From: Perkinsela sp. pyNocScin1 | Taxonomy: Eukaryota > Euglenozoa > Kinetoplastea > Prokinetoplastida > Perkinselidae | DNA length: 64,000 nt | Assembly: GCA_964019655.1 (NCBI GenBank) | Contig: CAXHTR010000003.1 | Span: 546,825-610,824, forward strand | Reading direction: 5' to 3' | Part shown: in pieces, positions 1 to 9,592 of the stretch | Layout of the letters: each line of letters begins with the position of its first letter | Numbering within the stretch: the stretch's first letter is position 1 | Translations under genes and position numbers: made by a program | Notes under the pieces: generated by a model | The model's input: the letters and a program-made list of their open reading frames with translations, nothing else | The model's database searches: none | What the model was told of the DNA's origin: nothing

Positions 1-859
1 AGGAAGCGTCATAAGGACGACAAGAACTAGAAAAATGGTTTCCAGGCATAGGATTGCCAGAGAATACTAGATGCTTACATCATTGCCCCAGAAGGGAGCC
101 TAGCAAGAAGCTAAACAGTGGTCGACGTCCAGAAGAATGATTTGAGTCAACCCTCGTACAAGATCGAACCCACCAGCCACTATCACGGGATACGTTGGAC
201 TACCTCGAAGGGGTGGAGTGAAGATCTACGATGCCTGGCCACGCTGCAGAACAGTTCTAAATCTCGATGAGGACGTTTGGGTCTGGATGGCCACTGATCT
301 TGGTGATGCACTATTAGGGCTTTGTCTCAGTACAGTTGAGAACATCTCAAAGTTCTGGGATCTCGGCACTTATATGGCCTTTCGGACGAGCGCATGAGTA
401 CACAAGAGGAGGGCTTCCCCTGGGGTATGTAGGATGTGATTTATGCTGGGGACCGTAAGCTCTAATACTGTCCTATGAAAAATAGGGGCCAAAACATGCA
501 TATTTTGTGTTACAGAGTCAAACTTTAGCAGCTTTGTGTAACTTAAGTTTCGAGGCCTATCTACACTCCGATAGCCCTGAAATGCCGTCCTTTTGTGCTT
601 CATGTCTTAGCATCTGTGGAATCACCATCTAGTCAGAGTCCGATATGCTATGTGCTTCAGCTAAGTGGATTTTCTCTGGTCTCATCGGTAAGCTTCGCTT
701 GCACAACGATATTTCATGCTGAGTCGTGGTCTTTCATCTGTGAAGCAATTTCATCGTGAGTTTATCAGCACAAATATTTAGACTCAAAGCTCTTCAGCTA
801 TCCTAAATTCGAAATGAAGCTTCAAGGATTCATCACACATTCTGCACATATTACAAATA
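1..859. other. No gene recognised at window start
   Basis: I see no convincing reading frame here. The longest candidate, a 77-codon minus-strand frame at 370-603, has no recognisable motif. The plus strand around 200-400 gives short gene-like peptide stretches broken by many stops, so this could be a decayed element, but I cannot name a family. The right edge is the 3' flank of the minus-strand E2 gene. Confidence 0.4.
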
Positions 860-1396
860 TTAGCTCATGCCGTCAGCAACGCGAGAACGCTTGCTCACTG
901 ATCGAGCTGACTGAGCATCTCTTTGTCGTTCATTCAGGGTCGCAATATGCGACTTGATCTTTTGTGCACACTGTGTGCACTCGAAATCATGTGATTTGAG
1001 GGCAAGCGATTTCTGTTTATCCTTGGGTAAGCTGATGCTTCCAATAGATCCCTTATCTCCCACACGCATGTACGCACGAACTCCCCCGAGAATCATTCCG
1101 ATCGTGTAGCTAGGGCACCATGATTCTGGGTGATACGCAGTAACGGTAAGGCATATTTTTGTCTTAGTTTGAAAACGACCGCTCTCTGTCAAGAAATAAA
1201 CATCTGGGGCTTCAAATGGATAATTTGTGGGCAAAACTATTTTTCCGTGGTAAAAGCCTTTCGAGAATGGTGAAAACTCTGGTCCACGCATTGTGAAGTG
1301 CCATTCGAAAAGGTTATTTTCCAGAGCATAGGCAATGATGTCCTCTGACTTGTCTTTCTCCATTGTGCGTAGCTCATGTAACAATCTCTTGGTCAT
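860..1396 (-). CDS. Ubiquitin-conjugating enzyme E2, UBE2J/UBC6-like
   Basis: This E2 of about 178 residues would take ubiquitin from E1 and pass it to substrates; the UBE2J/Ubc6 class works in ER-associated degradation. The family pattern is clear: a segment ending LEWHFTMRGPEFSPF, then YHGKIVLPTNYPFEAPD, then TKICLTVTAYHPESWCPSY. The catalytic cysteine is the one in KICL, and the HPESW that follows is typical of UBE2J rather than other E2s. The frame continues upstream of 1396 only to a TTG, so I use the ATG at 1396. The C-terminus is basic and polar (ending near SKRSRVADG) and shows no membrane anchor, whereas UBE2J proteins usually end in a tail anchor. The anchor is either lost here or on an unseen exon. 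Confidence 0.85.
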   Translation of the reverse strand: MTKRLLHELRTMEKDKSEDIIAYALENNLFEWHFTMRGPEFSPFSKGFYHGKIVLPTNYPFEAPDVYFLTESGRFQTKTKICLTVTAYHPESWCPSYTIGMILGGVRAYMRVGDKGSIGSISLPKDKQKSLALKSHDFECTQCAQKIKSHIATLNERQRDAQSARSVSKRSRVADGMS

Positions 1397-1492
1397 AGCA
1401 ACTAGTGGTCCCCAATTTGAAATTACCAAACAAAACTTAAAAGAAGTTCATCTTATAATCCATTATCACTGAGAAGAACTCTCTCGAAAATT

Positions 1493-2122
1493 TCATAGAA
1501 GAGCTTCCGGTAGCTCTTTACCATGGACGTCCACAATTTTTTTGATGTCATTACCATCGAATGCATAGCTTGTGATGCTTTTCGGGAAGTCCACAGTAAG
1601 CTTTTCTATGCAGAATTTGTTTTCATCAAGCTCAAGTTCTTTTAGTTTAGGGGGGAGTGAAGTCAGTACTAGGTCCCCTGTAAAGCAATTGCAGTCGAGA
1701 TGAAGAATACGTAAGCTAGAGGGGAGGCTAAGCATATCCAGTGTCCCCGACAGATAATTACACCCAAGATATATCTGCTCGATACCCTGTGGTAAAAGCT
1801 TTGTTTCGAGCGTTCCTTCCATATATTGGTCAGACATGTTTACTTTAGTTAGAAGAGGAGGGAGCCAGTCGAGCTCCACAGTACCCTTTTGAAGATCAAC
1901 GACACCCCAATCATGATTCCATGCAATTACTTTCACATTATCATTTACGCATGTTATATCGTCCCATTCACATGTATCGAGGAAGTTCCCATGCGAGTCA
2001 CGGAATATCTTTTTGTTGTTAGCTTTGGAAATCAAAAATTCCATACGCTGTTGGTCATTGAGGTAATCATACTCGAGTCTACCGAGGTGCTTCTCATCAG
2101 CACACAGGAGCAACTTGTTCAT
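1493..2122 (-). CDS. Leucine-rich-repeat protein
   Basis: A protein of 209 residues with an ATG start. It carries at least four leucine-rich repeats spaced about 21-23 residues apart, of the form LPxxLxxLxLxxNxFxGxLxLxSLP (for example SLPSSLRILHLDCNCF and SLPPKLKELELDENKF). An N-terminal cap-like segment contains the motif CEWDDITCVNDNVKVI. This design, with a cysteine-tryptophan cap and LP-anchored repeats, is widespread in protist LRR proteins. There is no clear signal peptide or membrane helix. The partner and function are unknown; it is probably a protein-interaction scaffold. It is divergent with neither neighbour and lies head to tail with the E2 gene, about 100 bp away. Confidence 0.7.
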   Translation of the reverse strand: MNKLLLCADEKHLGRLEYDYLNDQQRMEFLISKANNKKIFRDSHGNFLDTCEWDDITCVNDNVKVIAWNHDWGVVDLQKGTVELDWLPPLLTKVNMSDQYMEGTLETKLLPQGIEQIYLGCNYLSGTLDMLSLPSSLRILHLDCNCFTGDLVLTSLPPKLKELELDENKFCIEKLTVDFPKSITSYAFDGNDIKKIVDVHGKELPEALL

Positions 2123-2724
2123 TTTGCGAAGAATCGAAAAAGGGAAATAACTACACTATGTAAATTCTATTTCACTACAGCAGAACGGATACATACATGT
2201 ATGATAAGCAGAGACATCGGGGCGAGGTTCTAAATTTCGAGATATCGAGGTGGAGGCTTACCCTTCAGTCGTTGTGAAGCTTAATTCGCATAATTTAATG
2301 CTATGCTTTTCCATGGAAATAATTCTAATGGGCGCTTTCGGCAGTTACGTCGCTGTATCTCTTGAAATGGCAGACCGACGAAGGACAGGCATTAACTTGG
2401 CAAATTAGGTACAGCTGTGGCACCGCGAATTTACAGCTGATTCTGATGAAAGATCAATGCGTCTTCACTGTACTATCATGCTCAGGAAAGGTTTTGTTCT
2501 GAAATATCAAGACTTGTCTTCGCAAGATTTTAGTATTCGAACTTTTCCTTTAACGTTCCTCCAAGTGATGGGGATTAATAATCGCGATAGGAACGTGACG
2601 TAATGAGAAAATAATGTTCAAACGGGTATACAGAAAAGAGGTGGCAATTCGTCTGGAATTTCAACCATTATGTAACAATTCTCTTATTTTTTCGTGATCA
2701 TTTTATGAAGCTAGTCAGTGCGTT
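2123..2724. other. Intergenic region between divergent genes
   Basis: About 600 bp between the minus-strand LRR gene and the plus-strand MUS81 gene, so it should hold both promoters. It is AT-rich. The only long frame (1889-2233, plus) mostly overlaps the LRR gene and has no homology I recognise. No tRNA, repeat or clear motif is seen. Confidence 0.4.
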
Positions 2725-4053
2725 ATGGACATTAACGAATCAATAATTATAACCTTAACAAGGTTAATCAGTGCGCAGGAAACAAGGCGATCTCCGCAGA
2801 AAAGATTAAGAAGTGCAGATGAACATGATCTTTACCAATCTGAAGATGGTTTTACGCTTGATATGCTTATAAGTGCTCGGTCATCTATCAAAAAGTACCC
2901 ATTTTCCCTTCGAGATATTCGAGGAGAACTTATGGACGTAGCAGGGTTTTCAGAGCATCTCATTAGCTACCTTGAGCAAAATTTAAGTGCTCTACTGCTT
3001 GATCATACTGCACCGAAACTCACCAAATGCATGAAGCCTGAAATTGTATGTGCTCAACGAAGTCCCATGATCGGGAGTATTGAGACGTTGCGAAAATATA
3101 AGCTTACTTCTAAACGTCCCATAGATATAACTTTAGTGGTAGACACGCGTGAGCGCGGAAAAAATAAGTCTTTCGTGGAGCACTTGAGGAATCTGAATCC
3201 CAAACAGAGGAGCTTCAAGCCATCAATAAATAAAATAGTAAGTTCAAACTTCAATGGTATCCGGGGTCAGTGCAACGAAGACTTAGTCCTCAGATCCCAC
3301 TGCAGATCAACGAAAAAACCGAGAGTATGTCATAAGTTTTCAATAAAAGAACGAATGCTGCCACTTGGCGATTTTCTCTGGGTATACGACCACGGTGGGG
3401 ATGAATGCATGATTCCTTTAATTGTTGAGCGAAAAACGATCTCTGACTTGGCTGGGAGCATCATCGATGGTCGACTTCATGAGCAGCTTAATCGGCTGCA
3501 TATATGCCCCTCTCCGTGGGTTATTTTGCTTGTTGAAGGGCCTCTAAGCGATGGTGAACAGTGCACTGTCACAGATCAAGCCCTTCGAAGTGCCCTCACA
3601 GCAGTAACGCAAGTACATGGCTTTTCTGTCTTCTGCGTCAATGATATGCGAGAAAGCATTTTGGTACTCAAGAGCATCACTCGTCGAATTCGAGCTATGC
3701 TTGAATCTTTCGACTTAAAGAATCTTTCTTTTCGATTCCCACAAGAAAACTATATGCAGTGGGTCAAGCAAGTTAAGCAGCGCGATGATGAACGTGAGCG
3801 ATCGGTCTTTTTTTATAACATGCTGTGTGCCATCGAGGGAATTGGCCACGAAGCTGCTGAGAAGGTAGCTTTAGCTTTCAGAAGTCCTCTTGCACTTTTC
3901 CAATATTTCGAATCTATTCTCCGTACTGATGATGAGATTAACGCGGAATTTTCTCTAACTGCATACGAGTCTTCCTCTATGGAAAAGCCTAAAAAGCTAT
4001 GCAGTGCAGCTGCTAGCAGTGCTATTTTCAATCTTTTTGGAAGGCCAAGCTGA
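2725..4053 (+). CDS. MUS81: Crossover junction endonuclease MUS81 (XPF/ERCC4 family)
   Basis: The catalytic subunit of the MUS81-EME1 structure-specific nuclease, which cuts branched DNA such as stalled forks and recombination intermediates. The ERCC4 nuclease fold is visible in order: VVDTRER near residue 138, MLPLGDFLWV, then the metal-binding signature VERKTISDLAGSIIDGR with E235, R236, K237 and D241. EQLNRL and an IGHEAA helix-hairpin-helix near the C-terminus follow. The 442-residue length is short for MUS81, and the region between VVDTRER and LPLGDF holds a basic insertion. The SIIDGR wording favours MUS81 over XPF. ATG start at 2725. The next gene follows after about 100 bp. Confidence 0.88.
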   Translation: MDINESIIITLTRLISAQETRRSPQKRLRSADEHDLYQSEDGFTLDMLISARSSIKKYPFSLRDIRGELMDVAGFSEHLISYLEQNLSALLLDHTAPKLTKCMKPEIVCAQRSPMIGSIETLRKYKLTSKRPIDITLVVDTRERGKNKSFVEHLRNLNPKQRSFKPSINKIVSSNFNGIRGQCNEDLVLRSHCRSTKKPRVCHKFSIKERMLPLGDFLWVYDHGGDECMIPLIVERKTISDLAGSIIDGRLHEQLNRLHICPSPWVILLVEGPLSDGEQCTVTDQALRSALTAVTQVHGFSVFCVNDMRESILVLKSITRRIRAMLESFDLKNLSFRFPQENYMQWVKQVKQRDDERERSVFFYNMLCAIEGIGHEAAEKVALAFRSPLALFQYFESILRTDDEINAEFSLTAYESSSMEKPKKLCSAAASSAIFNLFGRPS

Positions 4054-4149
4054 TATTTTTTTACAACGCCGAACGATTGTGAATCCATCTAGATCAAACT
4101 TCGGTTGGGCCTCCTCTATAACACTTAGCCTTTAAAAATCTCGAACTAA

Positions 4150-4791
4150 ATGAAAACATTTTATACCGAGTGCGAAGACGAAATCAGACGTTTACTGAAG
4201 CATGATAGCTATGTGAGATACATAATTGACTCAATTAATGCGATATCTAATGAAAAAATCGACGAAAGAATTTTTCGGTGCGTATCATTTAGTGCACAAA
4301 CTCCAAGAGAACCTCCGATAGTGACCCTTCTAGGCAAATCAAAGGACACACCTCTCGCCGGTTATCTGTGGGAAGATAGCATATATGGCAAAAAGGGTCA
4401 TATATTTGTGAATATTGATAAGCTGAGTAAAGTAGAAAGAAAAAAGAGTAATGAGATACGATCAAGAATAATCCACGAGCTAATCCATGCCTACGATGAC
4501 AAACGTGCAAATATTGATCCGTCAAATTGTTTACATCAAGCGTGTAGTGAGATTCGGTCTGCCAAACTAAGTGGGGAATGTGAATGGTCGAATCAGTGGC
4601 GATCTGGCCATTTCAATCTCCTCCACGGTGGGCGTGCGTGTACAAAGCGACACGCAACAGCTTCTGTAGCCCAAAACCCCATGTGTCGGGGATTAGTCGC
4701 TGAGCGATCAGTAGAGCATACATTCAATAGGTGCTACCACGACAATGAGCCTTTCATCTTTCCTCCGTACTCTTTAAAGCACAAGTACTAA
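4150..4791 (+). CDS. ATP23: Mitochondrial inner membrane metalloprotease ATP23
   Basis: ATP23 (also called XRCC6BP1) is a zinc protease of the intermembrane space that in yeast matures Atp6 and helps assemble the F1Fo ATP synthase. The zinc site HELIH is at residues 109-113, within the family motif RIIHELIHAYD. The typical downstream cysteine-rich block follows (CLHQACSEIRSAKLSGECEW), then ATASVAQNP and AERSVEHTFNRCYHDNEPF near the end. The length, 213 residues, fits the family. No classical presequence is seen, which agrees with import by the intermembrane-space cysteine route. This supports an aerobic mitochondrion with ATP synthase. Confidence 0.9.
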   Translation: MKTFYTECEDEIRRLLKHDSYVRYIIDSINAISNEKIDERIFRCVSFSAQTPREPPIVTLLGKSKDTPLAGYLWEDSIYGKKGHIFVNIDKLSKVERKKSNEIRSRIIHELIHAYDDKRANIDPSNCLHQACSEIRSAKLSGECEWSNQWRSGHFNLLHGGRACTKRHATASVAQNPMCRGLVAERSVEHTFNRCYHDNEPFIFPPYSLKHKY

Positions 4792-4806
4792 TCGATTGTT
4801 GAGCGA

Positions 4807-5067
4807 ATGCCAGCTATAGTACCTCACGGCTGGCTATACGGGACTTATTCAGAAATGAAATCCCTTAAGCTTCATCAAAGAAGTAAGAAGTCAAAGGTGC
4901 ACAATTTTCACGGGGAATCGTGCCTGATGGACTTTATCGGAATTCATAAGCAACGAAATATTGGGTTGGCAACAGGGGGTCTTAGCCGCCCTCTGTGGTT
5001 AGGAACCTTTCAGATTTGTGCACACGTATGTGGAGAAGATCGAAGTCTCTGCGAAAATAAGGTGTAA
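4807..5067 (+). CDS. Hypothetical short ORF, doubtful
   Basis: An 86-codon frame that begins at an ATG 13 bases after the ATP23 stop. The predicted peptide is basic with scattered cysteines and has no motif I recognise. Because it is short and has no homology signal, it may simply be 3' untranslated sequence of ATP23. It is listed only because it fills the gap before the next likely gene. Confidence 0.2.
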   Translation: MPAIVPHGWLYGTYSEMKSLKLHQRSKKSKVHNFHGESCLMDFIGIHKQRNIGLATGGLSRPLWLGTFQICAHVCGEDRSLCENKV

Positions 5068-5138
5068 GCTTGCTATGAAACGCTTTTTTGATCTTGGGTT
5101 CGTTGCTTTTAAAACTAACGACCATTTAAGTATATTAT

Positions 5139-5435
5139 ATGGCATCGAAAACAAGAAGGAGACAGCAAAAAGAGCGACGGCGGGCGATAGCTAGCGCTAC
5201 GCCAGGTAATATTGCTTTTGCAAATAGCCAAAACAATGATTCTGGCATAGCGAAGCGCCCCAAGGGCTTAAAACACAAGAAAAAAATCCGGCTAGGCCAT
5301 CAGACAGCATACGATATATACGAAGAGTTTGAGATCAAAAATGAGCAGCTACAGACAGAAAATATCTGCGACAAGTGCTCTAAGCCAGTGCGTACAAAGG
5401 CATTCTGCGTGTGGTGTGCGACAGATGAACAGTAA
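5139..5435 (+). CDS. Small basic protein with C-terminal CxxC...CxxC
   Basis: A 98-residue protein. The N-terminus is strongly basic (KTRRRQQKERRR) and a second basic block KGLKHKKKIR follows, which suggests nuclear or ribosome-associated location. The C-terminus carries CDKC and CVWC pairs (C77, C80, C90, C93), a plausible small zinc knuckle. ATG start, preceded by an A/T-rich leader. I do not recognise the family. The paired cysteines and the position between well-spaced genes make it likely to be real. Confidence 0.5.
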   Translation: MASKTRRRQQKERRRAIASATPGNIAFANSQNNDSGIAKRPKGLKHKKKIRLGHQTAYDIYEEFEIKNEQLQTENICDKCSKPVRTKAFCVWCATDEQ

Positions 5436-5558
5436 ACTCGCCAAGGAACTATTCCTAATTGCTGTACAAGCTACAGAGGACCATGCCTTTTCACTTTTAC
5501 CACTATATATTCATACATGATTACTACATTGATCAATCGATAGAATCTGTTCTAAATC

Positions 5559-6893
5559 ATGCATGCTATGTGTTCTCTTCCGAAAGAGTACATCAAGCGA
5601 TGTATTGTTCGTTGTGGAAATGATTTTCGTGCAGCAACATCTTTACAGGCTGTCCCCATGCCACAGTTTCTGGCGCGCGGAAAAGTTCTTGTCCGCAACA
5701 TCGCAGTCGGAATCAATGCCAGCGATGTACATTACGCTGCCGGGGTCTACCGCTCAGGTGTAATGAGCAACACTCAGCCAAACGATTGTGGATTCGAATC
5801 TCTGGCTGTTGTCGTTGCAGTAACGAATGAAGATGTGAGCTCTCAATTAGGTCTTGGAACGGTTGCGCTTGTTTCATCTTACTCTGCATTCGCAGAATTC
5901 CAGGTTGTTTCTACAACCAGCTGTTTTCCACTTCCATGTTGCAAAGACATCACACAGGTTGATTCAAAAGCACTCATCGACATTTATACTGAATACAGGA
6001 GATATATCCCGCTGACTCTCAGCGGGACCACTGCACTTATTTCTCTCGCAGTTGCAAACCATGCGCAGAATGGATTTTCTATGCAAAATTTTCCACGAGT
6101 GGAGAGAGGGATGGCCCAAAAACACTCTATCTTTGGTTTACAACAGACACGCAGAAGCTTGAATACTTTCATTTCAGCCGCTGCCGGTGGTGTAGGCCAT
6201 CTTCTCATTCAGCTCGTACAATACTACTTTCCGTCTGGTAATATCGTCGCTGTGACTTCAAGAGACAAAAAGGGTCAATGGCTGAGAAATAGATGCTTTC
6301 ACTCACAAGATCTAGCACACATTATCTGTTACGAGGATGCCTGCATTGACTGTACCCTCCGCCAAATAACGGGATGTTTTCCCAGTGCTGGCAATCTTAA
6401 TCTCGTGTTCGATAGCGTCGGTGGCGACACACTTTCATCGGCGCTTCGGTATATCTCTCGAAAATCTACTACGGTTTTACTTGGCTCCACTTCGCAGTAC
6501 GCGAACTCTAATTGGACTGCCGCTGTCCGTGGAAAGAACGTGAACAGGGATGCACACTCGGACGAACAACTACTGGAGAAAAAGGTTCTTTGCCTGTTCG
6601 ATGAATGCCCTCGGAAGCCTGAAAGTATCAAAGGAGACCATGTTGACCCGATCCTTTCCTTGTCAAGTAAATTGCTCACAACAAGCAGCACCTTGACTGG
6701 TTTTTTTCTTCCACATTACGCGAAGCATACGCGGACCGCAATCCGTGCCCTAACAGAGCTGACAGATCATAAGTGCATCACCCCACAAGTGGATGATTTG
6801 CACGGATACAAGAGCTTGGAAGGCATTCCTGACGCTATAAACTATCTTTATAGCAAGAGAAGCTGTGGAAAAGTAGTTGTTCCACTCGTTTGA
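5559..6893 (+). CDS. Zinc-type alcohol dehydrogenase/quinone oxidoreductase, PTGR3 (ZADH2)-like
   Basis: A medium-chain dehydrogenase/reductase of 444 residues, predicted to be an NADPH-dependent enone or quinone reductase. The N-terminal GroES-like part shows VLVRNIAVGINASDVHYAAGVY and a FAEFQVV segment. The Rossmann part begins with SGTTALISL and the nucleotide loop AAAGGVGHLLIQL, followed by NLVFDSVGGDTL. The C-terminal TGFFLPHYAKH and the closing INYLYSKRSCGKVVVPL match the pattern of PTGR3/ZADH2 reductases. It lacks the structural zinc cysteines of classical alcohol dehydrogenases. Two insertions (near residues 180-200 and 320-350) make it longer than the usual 330-380. The substrate cannot be told from sequence. 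Confidence 0.75.
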   Translation: MHAMCSLPKEYIKRCIVRCGNDFRAATSLQAVPMPQFLARGKVLVRNIAVGINASDVHYAAGVYRSGVMSNTQPNDCGFESLAVVVAVTNEDVSSQLGLGTVALVSSYSAFAEFQVVSTTSCFPLPCCKDITQVDSKALIDIYTEYRRYIPLTLSGTTALISLAVANHAQNGFSMQNFPRVERGMAQKHSIFGLQQTRRSLNTFISAAAGGVGHLLIQLVQYYFPSGNIVAVTSRDKKGQWLRNRCFHSQDLAHIICYEDACIDCTLRQITGCFPSAGNLNLVFDSVGGDTLSSALRYISRKSTTVLLGSTSQYANSNWTAAVRGKNVNRDAHSDEQLLEKKVLCLFDECPRKPESIKGDHVDPILSLSSKLLTTSSTLTGFFLPHYAKHTRTAIRALTELTDHKCITPQVDDLHGYKSLEGIPDAINYLYSKRSCGKVVVPLV

Positions 6894-6976
6894 CTATCAA
6901 AAAGATTCTATGAGCAATCATCTCCGATCTGCCAGATCTATGCTAATTGAGCTTAAATTGAAATGAATCAGATGGA

Positions 6977-8530
6977 ATGTGCCGCTTGTTAAAAGTAACG
7001 ATCCTATGGGAAAAGTGGCTCGTAGATGTCAAGTGGCAATCAAGCAGCGCTCTTTGTCATGCTAACCGCAGATTGCCGAGACCAATATGTGTGCATGTTA
7101 CGGGAGTCAAGTTCAAAATAAACGTCGCGCTTCTTGCGAGATGTGCACTCTTTTTCACAGATACATTGTTTCATGTCTTTAATATCTCGCTATTGGGTGA
7201 AGATGCTATCTTCGCAATGCGCCATGCGCGTCGTGTTGAGAACATACGACGTGCTTTCAAGATATATCCTCAAAAAATTCAAAGAAAGGTAGCACAATTA
7301 GAGAATCAATGCAAACTTGAGCAAAGCGTACAAGATGGCTATCATGATAAAAAAAGCTGCAAAAGCCTTCTCCGCAGATTTTTCGTACCAAAGCATATCC
7401 TTCAGCTTCATGAACTGGGACGCAAGATTAAGCAAAATAAAGGCACTGGGTGTCCATACTTTCCGTGTTCAAGAACAAAGAAAAAAATAATTCGCATTGT
7501 TTTGTGCCCTCCGGTGTCGACGCTTAACATTAAGAGTATCATGGTAGATAAACCTCGCTCACTAGAGCAGACATTGCATTTGATTTCTAGACCCGATTGT
7601 GCCGAATCAGTGCAAATCACTCTGGGTGCTGAAAATGGCCTGTGTGATGGCCACACACCCAACAAGAGTGATATCCTGACGTACATTCCGATGTACGGGG
7701 AAACTTTGAATGGGGATATCAAAATAAATCGCAACGGTGTGGCTAAAGGAAGCCTAAACATGGTTAGCGCCATCGCAATCGCTTTGTTTCGCTTCACTGC
7801 TGTCATTCGGAAAGGTTTTTTATATCCTAACGGGACTTTTGAAATAGCTAAACGAAAGCTATCTACCCTTTTTGTCAAGTCAGAGGCACAGTGGGATCCT
7901 AACTTTGGCCCATTTCTCAGAAATTGCTTTCACATGGGTGTCGCAACTGTGTTCGTAATTGGGCCAAAAATCAGCGAGGGTAGCACACTTACAAGAAAGG
8001 ATAGAGAATTTAACCCCCGTGGAGCCATCGGAGCTGAGCATAGTCTGCACATAGTTTTTCTCCTTTACAGGAACCCTTCTTCAAACGAGCGGGCAGAGCT
8101 GAGGCCTATTGCACAATACATCTCAGGTAATATTGAGTTTTATTCATTTGTCAACTTTTCATCGTGTATGAATTATATCATCTCCAAAAAGATGGATTTA
8201 TGGGCCCTTGAAACAGACTATCCTATTCTCACACCACTTTCCAAAAAAATATCATCTGAGGCCTCACTTGCCTCAATTTCATGTAAAGTAAATCTCGAAG
8301 ATATATCTCAAGTTCAGAGCATGATCAAAGCATGTGCTGCTGACATCTTGATGTGTGTCCCAGAGGAAGGTCACCTCTTGCCACCAGCTGTCGCGCAGCG
8401 ATGTAACGTCCTCTTAAGTAAAGATAAAAATGCGAGTATCTACACTGACCCACAGCGTAGGGGCCTGGGAAGTGCCCTTACTGTAGCCATCGCCCTCTAT
8501 TCGATTCGAGTAGCTATGCAAGGGGGGTAG
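6977..8530 (+). CDS. Divergent protein with C-terminal SpoU-like methyltransferase motifs
   Basis: A 517-residue protein. Most of it is unfamiliar, but the C-terminus resembles motifs 2 and 3 of SpoU/TrmH-type RNA 2'-O-ribose methyltransferases. PEEGHLLPPAVAQRC near residue 460 corresponds to the family GxExxGLPxxxxxxC, and LGSALTVAIALY at about 497-508 corresponds to SLNVAxAxxIALY. The basic N-terminal region (residues 100-170) could bind RNA. If real, it would methylate rRNA or tRNA using S-adenosylmethionine. Several usually invariant residues differ (the SLN is SAL), so it may be a fast-evolving or inactive copy. The spacing of about 84 bp to both neighbours fits a normal gene. Confidence 0.4.
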   Translation: MCRLLKVTILWEKWLVDVKWQSSSALCHANRRLPRPICVHVTGVKFKINVALLARCALFFTDTLFHVFNISLLGEDAIFAMRHARRVENIRRAFKIYPQKIQRKVAQLENQCKLEQSVQDGYHDKKSCKSLLRRFFVPKHILQLHELGRKIKQNKGTGCPYFPCSRTKKKIIRIVLCPPVSTLNIKSIMVDKPRSLEQTLHLISRPDCAESVQITLGAENGLCDGHTPNKSDILTYIPMYGETLNGDIKINRNGVAKGSLNMVSAIAIALFRFTAVIRKGFLYPNGTFEIAKRKLSTLFVKSEAQWDPNFGPFLRNCFHMGVATVFVIGPKISEGSTLTRKDREFNPRGAIGAEHSLHIVFLLYRNPSSNERAELRPIAQYISGNIEFYSFVNFSSCMNYIISKKMDLWALETDYPILTPLSKKISSEASLASISCKVNLEDISQVQSMIKACAADILMCVPEEGHLLPPAVAQRCNVLLSKDKNASIYTDPQRRGLGSALTVAIALYSIRVAMQGG

Positions 8531-8617
8531 GGCCTTCATGCGTAGAAAAATTTAAAGAGTATAAGATATTTAGAGAGAAAAAATTCAAATTGATGATATT
8601 TTTTTCTTTTTGAAAAA

Positions 8618-9454
8618 ATGAACTTGACAGAGCTTGCATGCACTCCTGAAATTGTTTCATCAGCACACGGTACCATGTGCAGCAATAAAGAACTCATTCA
8701 TGAAATGCAGCGCGCATCTGACTGCTTTCAAATGATGAATGAATCCCAATGCATGGGAACTATTCCGTTGCTTAGAGAAGGGCTTGGCTTTGGCGAGCTC
8801 ATATACACAAAAGCTGATATCCTCGGTTCATTGGGGCATGATTTTGAACACTTTAATCGAAATTCAAGCGATGAAATAAAAAATGTGCAGTTACAAGAAT
8901 CCAATAAAGAAGAACAGAGGTTCAAAAGCTTTCTGCATGCTACTAATAATACTAATTTACAAAAAGGAATCGAGCTGAGTAACTTGTCTGCGGAGCTTTC
9001 TAGCAACATGCGGCAGTTTTTCAGCGCAACGCGGGCTCTACAGCGAAAATGTATCACCGATGTATTGGATTATATGTGTCAACAAGAGCATTTAAGGAAA
9101 GAAGTATTCCTCCTTCTGAACCAGTTGATTGAAAGTGAAGAGCAGATACGTGCATTTCTCGAAGGTCAATGGGAAGTTTCGTGCAGCTGTGCAATACGGT
9201 ATTGGTACACGCTTCACAATGCGGAAGTCGAGTACAATACCTATGTGCTGCGAAAAAGTGAGTTGATGGAGAGAGAGCGCTTATATGCTTCAAAGTATAT
9301 CGAAAGCTACTATGCTGAGCATCGTGATTTCTTCCAAAAGGGTTTGAAAAATGCGATGAGTTCGTATTCAGAGCTTAAGAAAATTATTACTAGATTCCAC
9401 TTTCCTGTTGGAGATGTAAATAGAGTTAAGTCAGAACCAGGGATACTCATGTAG
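8618..9454 (+). CDS. Predicted helical protein, function unknown
   Basis: A 278-residue protein with an ATG start right after an A/T-rich leader. Residues 90-260 look wholly helical with heptad-like leucines and charged faces (for example LSNLSAELSSNMRQFF and LRKSELMERERLYASKYI). The spacing of long helices resembles BAR or sorting-nexin C-terminal regions, but I see no PX motif and cannot confirm the family. It shares its tight spacing and strand with the neighbouring genes. Confidence 0.5.
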   Translation: MNLTELACTPEIVSSAHGTMCSNKELIHEMQRASDCFQMMNESQCMGTIPLLREGLGFGELIYTKADILGSLGHDFEHFNRNSSDEIKNVQLQESNKEEQRFKSFLHATNNTNLQKGIELSNLSAELSSNMRQFFSATRALQRKCITDVLDYMCQQEHLRKEVFLLLNQLIESEEQIRAFLEGQWEVSCSCAIRYWYTLHNAEVEYNTYVLRKSELMERERLYASKYIESYYAEHRDFFQKGLKNAMSSYSELKKIITRFHFPVGDVNRVKSEPGILM

Positions 9455-9592
9455 CTATCAAGAAGAACATGCAGATTGATGCTCATATCATGCATATGTA
9501 CGCATCCTGTGCTTGTCACTCGCTGCTAGAATATCTACTTTACTTTTATCCATCAGTGTATTCTCATTCTTTCTTTATCCGTACTCCTCCGC

